From an uncultured Clostridia bacterium (GTDB lineage Bacteria > Bacillota > Clostridia > Oscillospirales > CAG-272): a DNA stretch of 64,000 nt. The notes under the pieces were generated by a model, which worked only from the letters and a program-made list of their open reading frames with translations, was not told where the DNA came from and made no database searches. The DNA lies in NCBI GenBank assembly GCA_937894775.1, contig CALAXC010000044.1:4874-68873 (forward strand), given 5' to 3'. Made by a program: the position numbers and the translations under genes. Shown here in pieces: positions 17,448-26,246 of the stretch. How positions within the stretch are numbered: the first letter of the stretch is position 1; each line of letters opens with the position of its first letter.

Positions 17448-18035
17448 TCAATTTTTATCAACGCTTCCTTCAATATAATAAGACGCTTCCATATCGGAAA
17501 TACAAAGCGCAAAAGCAAGAGGAAACATCTCAAGCGCCTTTCCTACCTGATTTGCATCCTCAGGTCCCGAAAAGCCCATATGGTATCTAATAGCAAACGC
17601 TTCTTCTCTTGTAAGCTTCATAAATCCCGAAATAATATATACCGATTTTTCACCGTGTCCGTACGGAAGATTATCTTCTATCGTATAATACGGTACGGGC
17701 ATCCACACGCCGTCCTTTTTTACGTTTCTCATTTCGGTCTTATAAAAATTCGTTTTGCAAACATCGTGCAGGAGCGAAACTATGGCAAGACTTTCTTCGC
17801 TGAACTCAAATCCGTATTTTTTGCAGAACTTAGAATGTTTTACATAGTCACAAATACATTCATAAACGTTAAGGCTATGCTCCAAGAGTCCGCCTTCATA
17901 TGCTCCGTGAAAGCGGGTACTTGCAGGAGCCGTAAAAAAGTCGGTCTTTTCTATCAGATAATCAAGAAATTTATCCGCACCCTCTCTTGTAACCGTTGAT
18001 TTGTATATTTCTATAAATTTTTCTTTGTTATTCAT
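17448..18035 (-). CDS. HD-domain phosphohydrolase
   Basis: 195 aa from the ATG at 18035; a TTG three codons earlier is an alternative. The HD metal residues are visible as LLEHSLNV, SLLHDVCK and a later RYHMG. FTAPASTRFHGAYEGGLLEHS is typical of HD proteins related to the YhaM exoribonuclease HD domain, but no OB domain is present. The substrate (nucleotide or RNA end) cannot be named. It lies 27 bp after the ABC permease gene and before the membrane protein-pcrA pair in one operon. Confidence 0.8.
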   Translation of the reverse strand: MNNKEKFIEIYKSTVTREGADKFLDYLIEKTDFFTAPASTRFHGAYEGGLLEHSLNVYECICDYVKHSKFCKKYGFEFSEESLAIVSLLHDVCKTNFYKTEMRNVKKDGVWMPVPYYTIEDNLPYGHGEKSVYIISGFMKLTREEAFAIRYHMGFSGPEDANQVGKALEMFPLAFALCISDMEASYYIEGSVDKN

Positions 18036-18062
18036 TTTATCCAATTATCTCCACTCGATTTT

Positions 18063-20264
18063 TTATTCAACAGATACTCTCGCTCTGTTGCTCTTCAAAT
18101 GCTTTACTACCACGTATACTACCGATGTCGCAGCGATAACCAACGGAATAATAACAGCAAAGACCACTACTATCTTAGCAACATCACCGCCATCAGCACG
18201 GTAAACGCTTTTATCGTAAAGCTTTGGCGGATTCGAAGTAAGTCCCGAATCAAATGCATCGAACATCCAGGAAAGCGTACTGCTTACGCAAAGCGAAGTT
18301 CTTTCAAGCACCTCTTCTTCAATTCCGTTATTATTATCATTAAACGTAACCGCGCCCGTAAAAAGTGTTAAACGGATCTTGTCACCCTCGCTGACCGAGA
18401 TCGCTACCGTCTGCTCGGTTGCATTCTCTCCTTCTCCGCTCTTATAAGTAAGCATAGGCGTATAGGTATACTGTGTTTTTTGTGTGTCGGAAGCTATATT
18501 GCTTACGTCTTTGACTGTAACCTCAGAAGCAGACAGTGTTTCAAACGCAGGATGCTCTTTATTCAATGATACGTCAACTATAGTTTTATCATCCTTGCTA
18601 ATGATCTCATCCGAAACCGAAAGTCCGTAATAACTAAGAAGCGACGAAATATTAGGCATAGATATATTAGCTTTATCTATAAGAACATAAAGCTTTCCGC
18701 CTGCGTCGGCAAATTCTTCTATAGCTTTGATCTCAGCCTCACTGTAATCGCTGTCGGGTGCATTTATCATCAATATATCGGCATCCTTCGGGACCTTACC
18801 TTCTTTTGAAAGATCGTATGAATTAGATATATTTCCCTTTTCTCCGTGTCCCGTAAGTGAATAAACGGTGGGTATCTTCTCTGCCGTAACATAAGCTACA
18901 GCATCTGCGATCACATCTCCGACCTGAATACATACCGCTGTTTCTGACTGTATCGAATTAGCTATCGCAAGACAGCTGTCGAGAAACTTTTTCATATCAT
19001 CGCTAAGCTTATCATACGAAGAATAATAGGTATTCAGATACTTCAACGCATAAGAATATCTGTACTGAAGTTCCTCCATTGTAAGATATCCCATAGTCTT
19101 ATTATAATAAACAAAATAATTATCAGGGCTTATAAATCTCCATCTTTTTTCACTTTTTACTATCATAGAATACGCAAGAAGATCGGAATTTACGCTATCA
19201 AGCCCGTATTCCTCCAAAAACTCCTTTGATTCACGCGAATTGACAGTTTCGATCTTAATATTCTTCCCCGATTCAAGTGTACGGAGTATGACGTTATACA
19301 GATCTTCCTGATTAGAATAGGGATCTATGATATAAACAGTTATAGGTTCATCGACCGAAGAAAGATATTTTTCGGTTGAATCGGCAACCGTATAAAGCTT
19401 ATTGGCATTCACGTCTATCTGCCGTAAGCTGTACGGTAAAAGCATCGGCAAAAAGCCAACAGTAACAAGAAGAAGCGCGCCTATCGCCGCAACACATTTT
19501 TTCTTTGCGTTTTTCAATTTTTTTACTCGTTTTCTACTCTTTTTGTAAAACAAAAGCGCGACCGTCAAAAATATCACAATAGAAAGCGCGAAGAACAAAA
19601 GCGACATCCAGTCAAAAAGCTCAAAAACTATATAATCAAACTTTTTAAAAATAGAAAGTTCCTTCAATATCCCTGCAACCACTTTGTCAAATCCCGTTCC
19701 GAACGGTAAAAGTCTTACAAGTGGAGAAAGTATTCCAAAAAGGAAGCTTACAACGATAGCAGAATAAGAAATTATCATCGCAGATAAGGTTTTTCCCGTT
19801 ACCGAAGAAAGCATCAGAGAAAGCGATATAATAAAGATTTCAAAGACGGCAAGCATTCCGAGCGATATGAAGGAATGAACATAATTCACAGTTGCAAATC
19901 CCGAAAGTATCATCGGAAATGATGCCATTATCAAGCAAGGAATAAGAAAAAACGCCGACAAAGAAATGAATTTTGAAAAAACTATTTCACACCTTGATAT
20001 CGGCAAGCTATTAAGATAGTCCGCCGTTTGATTTTTATATTCCTTACTTATCGAGGCAGAAGCGACCGCAGGAATAATGACAGCGGTCAGTAAAGACATT
20101 ACCGAAATAACATTTTCAAATCCCGCATAGCTTCCCTGCGTTCTGCTGAGTGTAAGATAAACAGCTAAAATTACGGCAGGAGCGATATTCAAGACCGAGA
20201 TCGCGGCAAGTGAAACGGGATCGCAAAACAAAGCTCTGAGCTCTTTTTTTATTAAAGTAAACAT
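18063..20264 (-). CDS. ABC-2 permease fused to a GldG-like auxiliary domain
   Basis: 733 aa. Residues 1-240 form an ABC-2 type permease with six hydrophobic segments (EYKNQTADYLNSLPISR is the characteristic cytosolic turn). A second membrane segment lies at about 262-285. A long extracytoplasmic domain of the ABC_transp_aux/GldG type follows (KLYTVADSTEKYLSSVDEPITVYIID...; SLTGHGEK; DILMINAPDSDYSEAEI). A final membrane segment is near residues 700-722. In Bacteroidota GldF and GldG are separate gliding proteins; Firmicutes have such fusions of unknown substrate. The start overlaps the ATPase stop by one base (TAATG). Confidence 0.86.
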   Translation of the reverse strand: MFTLIKKELRALFCDPVSLAAISVLNIAPAVILAVYLTLSRTQGSYAGFENVISVMSLLTAVIIPAVASASISKEYKNQTADYLNSLPISRCEIVFSKFISLSAFFLIPCLIMASFPMILSGFATVNYVHSFISLGMLAVFEIFIISLSLMLSSVTGKTLSAMIISYSAIVVSFLFGILSPLVRLLPFGTGFDKVVAGILKELSIFKKFDYIVFELFDWMSLLFFALSIVIFLTVALLFYKKSRKRVKKLKNAKKKCVAAIGALLLVTVGFLPMLLPYSLRQIDVNANKLYTVADSTEKYLSSVDEPITVYIIDPYSNQEDLYNVILRTLESGKNIKIETVNSRESKEFLEEYGLDSVNSDLLAYSMIVKSEKRWRFISPDNYFVYYNKTMGYLTMEELQYRYSYALKYLNTYYSSYDKLSDDMKKFLDSCLAIANSIQSETAVCIQVGDVIADAVAYVTAEKIPTVYSLTGHGEKGNISNSYDLSKEGKVPKDADILMINAPDSDYSEAEIKAIEEFADAGGKLYVLIDKANISMPNISSLLSYYGLSVSDEIISKDDKTIVDVSLNKEHPAFETLSASEVTVKDVSNIASDTQKTQYTYTPMLTYKSGEGENATEQTVAISVSEGDKIRLTLFTGAVTFNDNNNGIEEEVLERTSLCVSSTLSWMFDAFDSGLTSNPPKLYDKSVYRADGGDVAKIVVVFAVIIPLVIAATSVVYVVVKHLKSNRARVSVE

Positions 20265-21007
20265 TACTTATCCCCCTTTCTTGCAGAGGATGACGAAAAC
20301 GCCTCAAAGGTTTTCAAAAGTGCACCCTTTTCTTCACCGAATTTTTCTTTTATTTCTTCAAGTGTAGACCAAAGAACAATTTTTCCTTCGGAAAGAATGG
20401 CTATATTTTCAGCAAGAGCTTCAGCCTCAACGCATTTATCGGTAAAAAGCAGCACTGTCTTGAATTCTCCGAGCATAGCTACCGTATTTCGTATAAGCTC
20501 CGCATCCTCCGCACTTACCTTTGACGTTGGATCGTCAAGTATAAGCATAGAGGGATTTCCGACGAGTGCATTTGCAAAAGCAAGACGTTTCTTTTCCGAA
20601 AGAGTGAGATGCTTTACAAGGACTTCGCTTTTTTCGGAAAGTGCCAGAAGCTCAAAAGCTTCCTTTATCTGACGAAAACGTTTATCGGGATCCACCTTTT
20701 TCAAACGTCCCGTAAAATCAAGGATCTCAAAAGCCGTCATATCGGGATAAAAGAAAATATTTTCGGGAACATACCCTATTTTTGCCTTTGCAGACTTACC
20801 CTGCCGAGAGTTTTTATAGATGTCAACATCACGAAAAACGACCTTTCCGCCATCGGCTTCGGAAGCACCCGCAAGTATTTCCGCAAGTGTAGACTTACCC
20901 GATGCCGCCTTTCCCAAAAAAGCATAAACACCCTTTTCATCTATTGAAAACGAAACTTCTTCGATAACGTTATCTTTTTTTAAGTTCGTTACTTCAAGTA
21001 TACTCAT
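20264..21007 (-). CDS. ABC transporter ATP-binding protein (GldA-like) with eroded catalytic motifs
   Basis: 247 aa partner of the adjoining ABC-2/GldG permease. Walker A GKAASGKST (32-40) is good. The signature loop is LTLSEKKR (134-141) instead of LSGGQ. Walker B reads LILDDPT (155-161), so the catalytic Glu is Asp159. The switch His is absent (LLFTDK, D190 in its place). Such ATPases usually hydrolyse ATP slowly, so this may be a low-turnover or regulatory subunit (inference). A good AAAGGAG site precedes the ATG. It starts 18 bp after the MATE gene. Confidence 0.88.
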   Translation of the reverse strand: MSILEVTNLKKDNVIEEVSFSIDEKGVYAFLGKAASGKSTLAEILAGASEADGGKVVFRDVDIYKNSRQGKSAKAKIGYVPENIFFYPDMTAFEILDFTGRLKKVDPDKRFRQIKEAFELLALSEKSEVLVKHLTLSEKKRLAFANALVGNPSMLILDDPTSKVSAEDAELIRNTVAMLGEFKTVLLFTDKCVEAEALAENIAILSEGKIVLWSTLEEIKEKFGEEKGALLKTFEAFSSSSARKGDK

Positions 21008-21025
21008 TTATTTTTATTCTCCTTT

Positions 21026-22516
21026 TTACTCTAATGCGAGCATTTGTTCCTTTTTCTGTTCCCTTATCAGCTTTCGAACCGTTATCACAATAAATACCAC
21101 ATGTACCGCAGAAGAAAGTATCCAGCTTACGGGATAAGCAAAAAACAAGCTTTCCGGTGTTCTGAAATATGCAAAAACAGTATTTATCCAAAGGATCCTC
21201 AATCCACAAGAAAAGGTAAGTGAAATAACCATCGAAGTCATCGAACGGTTTAATGCGCGTAAAGCGCCGCAAAGAGTATCCATTATACCACAAAGAAAGT
21301 AAGTAGGAATTATTATAGAAAATCTCGTTATGGCTGCGGCATGCGCGATCACATCATCGGTTATATACAAACTGAGAAGCTGATTTCTTAAGAGCAACAT
21401 TACAGTTGCCATAGATATTCCTATAAATGACACCGCCGCAACACTGTATAACGTAAGCTTTTTTACATTTTTATATTTCTTTGCACCAACATTCTGACCT
21501 ACAAAAGTAAGCGACACAGAATATATTGAATTCATCGCAATATATGGAAAATTCTCAAGATTCGAAGATGCCGCAAAGCCGTTTATTATATGTCCGTTAG
21601 CACCTGCCGCCAGATCAATACTGTTCATCGATGCCTGTATAAGAGTATTTGAAAAAGAGAAGAGTGATCCCTGAATTCCTGATGGGATTCCTATGTACAG
21701 CATTCGCTTTAATTTTTTAAAATCCATCTTAAGATTTTTAAAGGAAAAATGCAACATTCCTTTTATTTTCATAAGATATATCATAGCCATAGTAGCCGAA
21801 GCATACTGCGAGGTGATCGTTGCTATAGCTACTCCGTCAACATCCATTTTGAAAACCGTAACAAGAACAACATTCAAAATAACATTCAGGAGTCCCGAAA
21901 TCGACAAAAAGATAAGCGGATGCTTGGAATCTCCCGCAGAACGCAACATAGATGCGATATAATTATAAAGCAACGATCCCGGTGTTCCGATAAATATTAT
22001 CTTCATATAAAGTGTTGCATACGGCAAAAGTTCAGGCGAGGTATCCATCGCTTTAAGGAATGTTTCGGCGAGGAAAAACCCTGCTACCGCAAGTATAACA
22101 CCAAGAATTAAAGACAAAAGGATAGAGGTATGCAAGACTGTGTTAACATCCTTTTCCTTCTTTGCTCCGACGTAATGAGCTACAAGAACTCCCGCACCTA
22201 CGGAAAGTCCCATAAAAAGTCCCAGCACGAGATTTGTAAGTGCCGATGTACAGCCTATTGCGCCAACTAAAGGTGCATCAGATTCGGCAAACAAATTTAC
22301 AACTATAAGATCGGCTGCGTTATAAAAGCTCTGTAAAAAGCCCGTTAATATAAGCGGAATTGCAAAAAGGATCATTTTTTTCAAAAAAGGTCCTTCGGTC
22401 ATATCCGCATTATTCTTTTTAGATCTATTATTAAAGCTTGGATCCTCTGAAGATCTGATATTCTCTTCGTCAGATTCAACAGTCATACTATTTTCCGTGT
22501 TCTGCTTGTTTTTCAT
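21026..22516 (-). CDS. MATE-family efflux transporter
   Basis: 496 aa with 12 hydrophobic segments and the MATE two-fold repeat: KMILFAIPLILTGFLQSFYN at the first helix, ALTNLVLGLFMGLSVGAGVLVA, and IGIPSGIQGSLFSFSNTLIQ in the second half. A ~50-residue polar N-terminus precedes helix 1. An ATG at 22567 is rejected because it would lie about 11 bases after the -10 box. The ATG at 22516 has GGAGG 14 bases upstream, which is long. Substrate unknown. First gene of the apparent operon MATE, ATPase, permease, HD, membrane protein, pcrA. Confidence 0.9.
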   Translation of the reverse strand: MKNKQNTENSMTVESDEENIRSSEDPSFNNRSKKNNADMTEGPFLKKMILFAIPLILTGFLQSFYNAADLIVVNLFAESDAPLVGAIGCTSALTNLVLGLFMGLSVGAGVLVAHYVGAKKEKDVNTVLHTSILLSLILGVILAVAGFFLAETFLKAMDTSPELLPYATLYMKIIFIGTPGSLLYNYIASMLRSAGDSKHPLIFLSISGLLNVILNVVLVTVFKMDVDGVAIATITSQYASATMAMIYLMKIKGMLHFSFKNLKMDFKKLKRMLYIGIPSGIQGSLFSFSNTLIQASMNSIDLAAGANGHIINGFAASSNLENFPYIAMNSIYSVSLTFVGQNVGAKKYKNVKKLTLYSVAAVSFIGISMATVMLLLRNQLLSLYITDDVIAHAAAITRFSIIIPTYFLCGIMDTLCGALRALNRSMTSMVISLTFSCGLRILWINTVFAYFRTPESLFFAYPVSWILSSAVHVVFIVITVRKLIREQKKEQMLALE

Positions 22517-22577
22517 AAATTGATATATTGCCTCCGGTATCGCAAAAGAACAAGATAAAAATCCCATCCCAATATAA

Positions 22578-22605
22578 ATTATACCATAAAAAAGTTTAAA
22601 GTCAA
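22578..22605 (-). promoter_or_regulatory. Sigma-A-type promoter of the MATE-to-pcrA operon
   Basis: Minus strand TTGACT (22605-22600), 16 bp, TATAAT (22583-22578). It gives a leader of about 55 nt and is divergent from the hisS promoter 45 bp away. Confidence 0.82.
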
Positions 22606-22649
22606 TAATTATATACTAAAGATTTATATATATTTAATTACAGTTGTGA

Positions 22650-22678
22650 TTGACAAAGAAATTTATATGTGATATAAT
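22650..22678 (+). promoter_or_regulatory. Sigma-A-type promoter of hisS
   Basis: TTGACA (22650-22655), 17 bp, TATAAT (22673-22678). Transcription should begin about 35 bp before the hisS ATG, leaving no room for a T-box. Confidence 0.9.
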
Positions 22679-22720
22679 GTAATGGAATATGTATTTTTTT
22701 ATTATCGAAAGGATGTTTAT

Positions 22721-24019
22721 ATGTGCGCTCAACTTTTATCTACTCAGCCCTATAAAGGTACACGAGATTTTTATCCCGAGGATATGCAGCTTCGAAATTG
22801 GTTTTTCGGTCGCATAAGCGATACACTTCGTCTTGCCTCGTTTGAAGAATATAACGCTCCTATGCTTGAATCTCTTGATATATATATTGCAAAAAGCGGA
22901 GAGGAGATAGCCAAGGAGCAGACCTATAATTTTACCGACAGAGGTGGAAGAATGCTTGCCATCCGTCCTGAAATGACTCCTTCGGTCGCAAGAATGGTTG
23001 CTTCTAAAATGGCAGAGCTCAACTATCCGTTAAAATGGTTCTCTATTCCCAATATGTACCGTTACGAGCGTCCCCAGCGCGGCAGACTCCGTGAATTCTG
23101 GCAGCTCAACGTAGATATATTCGGTTGCGATACTTACGAAGCCGATCTTGACGTTATAGAAAGCGCTATACTCGTTCTTCGTGCATTCAATGCCGATGAA
23201 ACTATGTTCAAGGTCCATATAAACAACCGCCGTTTCTTTAACGATGTTATTGCCGCTATATGCAAAACCGACAGCGAAACATCAAAAAAGGTATCTAAAA
23301 TAGTAGACAAGCGTAACAAGATAAGCAGAGAAGCTTATGAAAAAGACCTTTTTGAGCTCGGTCTTGACAGCGCTCAGATAGAAAAAATAGATGCGCTCTA
23401 CACTATGAACGTAAAAGAGGCCTGTGCTCTCTGCCCCGATTCGGTTGGTGCGGGAGAATTGCTCTCACTTTTCGATATGCTTGAAAAAACCGATCTTCTC
23501 AAATACTGTGTATTCGATTTCGGTATAATCAGAGGACTTGACTATTATACAGGAACAGTTTTTGAAGTGTTTGACGAATCCCCCGAAAATAACAGAGCTA
23601 TGTTCGGTGGCGGAAGATATGACAATCTTGTGGGAATGTTTGCTAAAAATGCAAAGATCTCGGGCGTTGGATACGGAATGGGCGATGTTACGCTTGAAAA
23701 CTTCCTCGTAACTCACGGTCTTATTCCCGATCTTTACGCATCCGACATAAAGGTTCTCGTTGCAAAATTCGATGACGTTCCTTACGAAAACTATATAAGC
23801 GCGGTTGCAGAGCTTCGAAATGCGGGAATCACAACTTCTCTCTATCTTGGAACGAAAAAATTTGGAAAACAAATAGATTATGCTGTTAAAAGCCATTACA
23901 GTCACGTTCTTATAATCGGAGGTAGTGAGCTTGAAGCAGGAATCGCCAAGGTCAAGGATCTCAGAACACGTGAAGAAAAAACCGTTGCTCTCTGCGATCT
24001 TGCATCGGCTTTTAAATAA
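22721..24019 (+). CDS. hisS: Histidyl-tRNA synthetase
   Basis: Class II synthetase, 432 aa. GTRDFYPEDM opens the catalytic core, motif 2 is RYERPQRGRLREFWQLNVDIFG, and the His-specific loop GLDYYTGTVFE and GGGRYDNL are present. These argue for HisS and against the regulatory paralogue HisZ. RPEMTPSVARM is one of the two common variants of the substrate loop. The C-terminal anticodon domain begins near residue 345. The start is the ATG at 22721 with GAAAGGA seven bases upstream; the ATG at 22682 lies within the expected transcription start. Confidence 0.95.
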   Translation: MCAQLLSTQPYKGTRDFYPEDMQLRNWFFGRISDTLRLASFEEYNAPMLESLDIYIAKSGEEIAKEQTYNFTDRGGRMLAIRPEMTPSVARMVASKMAELNYPLKWFSIPNMYRYERPQRGRLREFWQLNVDIFGCDTYEADLDVIESAILVLRAFNADETMFKVHINNRRFFNDVIAAICKTDSETSKKVSKIVDKRNKISREAYEKDLFELGLDSAQIEKIDALYTMNVKEACALCPDSVGAGELLSLFDMLEKTDLLKYCVFDFGIIRGLDYYTGTVFEVFDESPENNRAMFGGGRYDNLVGMFAKNAKISGVGYGMGDVTLENFLVTHGLIPDLYASDIKVLVAKFDDVPYENYISAVAELRNAGITTSLYLGTKKFGKQIDYAVKSHYSHVLIIGGSELEAGIAKVKDLRTREEKTVALCDLASAFK

Positions 24020-24045
24020 TTACACACGATCACAGAGGAACGAAT

Positions 24046-24597
24046 ATGATATATATACTTTTAGCAGACGGATTTGAAGAGATTGAAGCTCTCTGCCCTC
24101 TTGATATTTTAAGACGCGCAGGTCTTTCGGTCTTGACCGTAGGTATTGACAAGCAAGAGATCGAAGGCGCTCACGGAATAACCGTAAAAGCCGATATTTC
24201 CTCAAAGGATCTGCCTATCGATTCAATAGACAAAATTGATGCTTTGATCTTACCGGGCGGTATGCCAGGAACTAAAAATTTGGATAACAGCCAATTTGTT
24301 CACGCTATGATAGATTCAGCTATCGCGAATGATTCTTACATTGCCGCGATATGTGCAGCTCCTATGATTCTCGGCAAACGCGGAATGCTCAAAGGGCGTT
24401 TCGCGGTATGTTATCCCGGATTTGAAGAATATCTCATTGACGCAAACATTCCGAACGGTAAAAAAGTAGTAATTGACCGAAAGATCATAACCGCAAAAGG
24501 AATGGGCGTTGCCGACGAATTTGGATTTACCCTTGTTGAACTTCTCTGCTCCGAAGAAAAAGCTTTATCCATACGAAAAGCAACAATATCTGACTGA
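24046..24597 (+). CDS. DJ-1/PfpI-family protein
   Basis: 183 aa, one domain. ADGFEEIEALCPLDILRRAG, LPGGMPGTKNL and the nucleophile elbow AAICAAPMIL (Cys near residue 105) are the DJ-1/YajL signatures, with Glu in ADGFEEIE as the usual partner of that Cys. Assigned roles in the family (deglycation, chaperone, redox sensing) are disputed, so no reaction is given. 26 bp after hisS and one base before the cyclo-ligase start. Confidence 0.9.
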   Translation: MIYILLADGFEEIEALCPLDILRRAGLSVLTVGIDKQEIEGAHGITVKADISSKDLPIDSIDKIDALILPGGMPGTKNLDNSQFVHAMIDSAIANDSYIAAICAAPMILGKRGMLKGRFAVCYPGFEEYLIDANIPNGKKVVIDRKIITAKGMGVADEFGFTLVELLCSEEKALSIRKATISD

Positions 24598-24598
24598 T

Positions 24599-25183
24599 AT
24601 GCAACAGAAGTTTTTTGACAAAAAAGAGGCGCGCAAATATCTCAGTGAGCTGAGAAACTCTTTAACAGAAAGTCAAAGAAAAGAAAAAAGCGAGAAAATT
24701 TGCGACAGAATAATTGCTTCTGACGAATTTTCACGCTGCAAGCTTTTACTTGTCTATTACCCTATAAAAAGTGAAGTCAACATTCTTCCGCTCATACAAA
24801 AAGCATTTGAGCTTGGAAAGGAAATAGCCTTCCCTATTTCAAAAAAAAGCTCTTATCAACTTGATTTCCGCAAGGTAAACTCCTTGCAGGAGCTATCGGT
24901 CGGAGCTTACGGAATATGCGAGCCTTATGAAAGTGCTCCTCTTCCCGCCCTTCCAATAAAAAAAGAAGAAGCTCTTTGCATCGTTCCCGCTCTCGCACTT
25001 GACAAAAACGGAGGCCGACTTGGATACGGCAAAGGCTTTTACGACAGATTTTTAAAAAATTTTAACGGAATCTCCTTGGGGGTTGTATTCAACGAGCTTT
25101 TATGCGACTATTTACCAACCGAACCCACTGATATACCGTTAGATATTATTATTACCGATACAGGAAGTGTAACGATAAAATGA
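24599..25183 (+). CDS. 5-formyltetrahydrofolate cyclo-ligase
   Basis: Converts 5-formyl-THF to 5,10-methenyl-THF with ATP. 194 aa. KKEARKYLSELRNSLTESQ at the N-terminus, YYPIKSEVNILPLI, and the phosphate-binding GGRLGYGKGFYDRFL are diagnostic. The ATG at 24599 is one base after the DJ-1 stop. No clear ribosome site is visible, so translational coupling is likely. A longer frame opening at 24509 overlaps the DJ-1 gene and adds non-conserved residues. Confidence 0.93.
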   Translation: MQQKFFDKKEARKYLSELRNSLTESQRKEKSEKICDRIIASDEFSRCKLLLVYYPIKSEVNILPLIQKAFELGKEIAFPISKKSSYQLDFRKVNSLQELSVGAYGICEPYESAPLPALPIKKEEALCIVPALALDKNGGRLGYGKGFYDRFLKNFNGISLGVVFNELLCDYLPTEPTDIPLDIIITDTGSVTIK

Positions 25184-26175
25184 AACACCGTTTTAACCCT
25201 GCGTCAGACACACCGCAAAATGCAGAAGCTTCAACAAAAGCGCCGAAAAAATCGAAGATAAAGATAATAACGCCTACACTTCTCGTTTTTTCCACTTATG
25301 CTCTTTTGCTTTTTTCAAAGATCGTTGATCTGACACTATTAAACAGAGAAAATGAATATTATACGGTAGTTATCCTTCAGCTTATGATATTTTTGCTTCC
25401 GGGTGCTATCTGGTGCAAATACCGAGGTGAGGGATACGTAAAACGTTTACGTATGCGACTGCCAAAGCCAAGCTCATTTTTGATTATCCTAAGCGGAACC
25501 TTACTTATGATATCGGGCGGACTTCTGCTGAGTGTATTGCTTGGCGGTCTTGAATCGCTTTCGCAGAATTTTTCACTTTACGATACCTTTATATCAAAAA
25601 CCGACGGAAGTATTCCGTCAAATATATATCTTCTCATAGCTTATGCCATAATTCCCGCTATCTGCGAAGAATTTATATTCAGAGGTATTCTGTGTCATGA
25701 ATACGAAACAGGCGGAGTTGCAAGAGCTGTAGCATTTTCTTCTATTTTCTTTGCTATGCTCCACTTCAACCCGATAAATATTATGACCTATCTCTTATCG
25801 GGAATAATTCTCGCGCTTGTCCTTTACGCAACACGTTCACTCTTTGCCGCAATGATAACGCATCTTCTCTATAACATTTTCGGTCTTTTCGGTCAAAGAT
25901 ATATGAATACGCTTTATAAAATAACGGGAAGCGAAACCTTTTTCGTATTTATTGTTGCATTTATATTCTTGCTTTCTGCTGCCCTCTTTTGCAGACAAGC
26001 CGCAAAGCTTTACAAAAAGCATCTTTATGACGGCGTTTCGTCAAATTACAGAAAGCCCGTCGCTAAAACTCCCGAAGAAATACGTGCATCCTATCTTGAC
26101 GTAATACTTCAGCCCGCAACGATACTCTGTGTGATATTCTATATTGCGGCATCCATAATTTATATGATAAGATAA
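25180..26175 (+). CDS. CPBP-family intramembrane metalloprotease
   Basis: 331 aa with about eight hydrophobic segments. The ABI/CPBP motifs are CEEFIFRGIL (E163, E164, R168), FAMLHFNP and THLLYNIFG, giving the Glu-Glu/His/His(Asn) site of this family. A basic N-terminus of ~30 residues precedes helix 1. The ATG overlaps the preceding stop by ATGA. Substrate unknown. A second CPBP gene is at 34.7 kb. Confidence 0.88.
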   Translation: MKHRFNPASDTPQNAEASTKAPKKSKIKIITPTLLVFSTYALLLFSKIVDLTLLNRENEYYTVVILQLMIFLLPGAIWCKYRGEGYVKRLRMRLPKPSSFLIILSGTLLMISGGLLLSVLLGGLESLSQNFSLYDTFISKTDGSIPSNIYLLIAYAIIPAICEEFIFRGILCHEYETGGVARAVAFSSIFFAMLHFNPINIMTYLLSGIILALVLYATRSLFAAMITHLLYNIFGLFGQRYMNTLYKITGSETFFVFIVAFIFLLSAALFCRQAAKLYKKHLYDGVSSNYRKPVAKTPEEIRASYLDVILQPATILCVIFYIAASIIYMIR

Positions 26176-26190
26176 TTTTTAAAAATGAAT

Positions 26191-26246
26191 AAACAGCTCC
26201 TTTTTGTCAAATGATTATTACGACAACGAAAGGAGCTGTTTTTATT
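26191..26246 (+). terminator. Terminator-like hairpin that also covers the spoIIR ribosome site
   Basis: A perfect 13-bp stem AAACAGCTCCTTT (26191-26203) / AAAGGAGCTGTTT (26229-26241), followed by TTATT and then the spoIIR ATG at 26247. It can end the hisS-to-CPBP transcript. The right arm contains AAAGGAG, the spoIIR Shine-Dalgarno. Confidence 0.7.

Noticed and set aside
22517..22567. Upstream start of the MATE transporter at 22567
   Set aside because: It lies about 11 bases after TATAAT, roughly at or before the transcription start.
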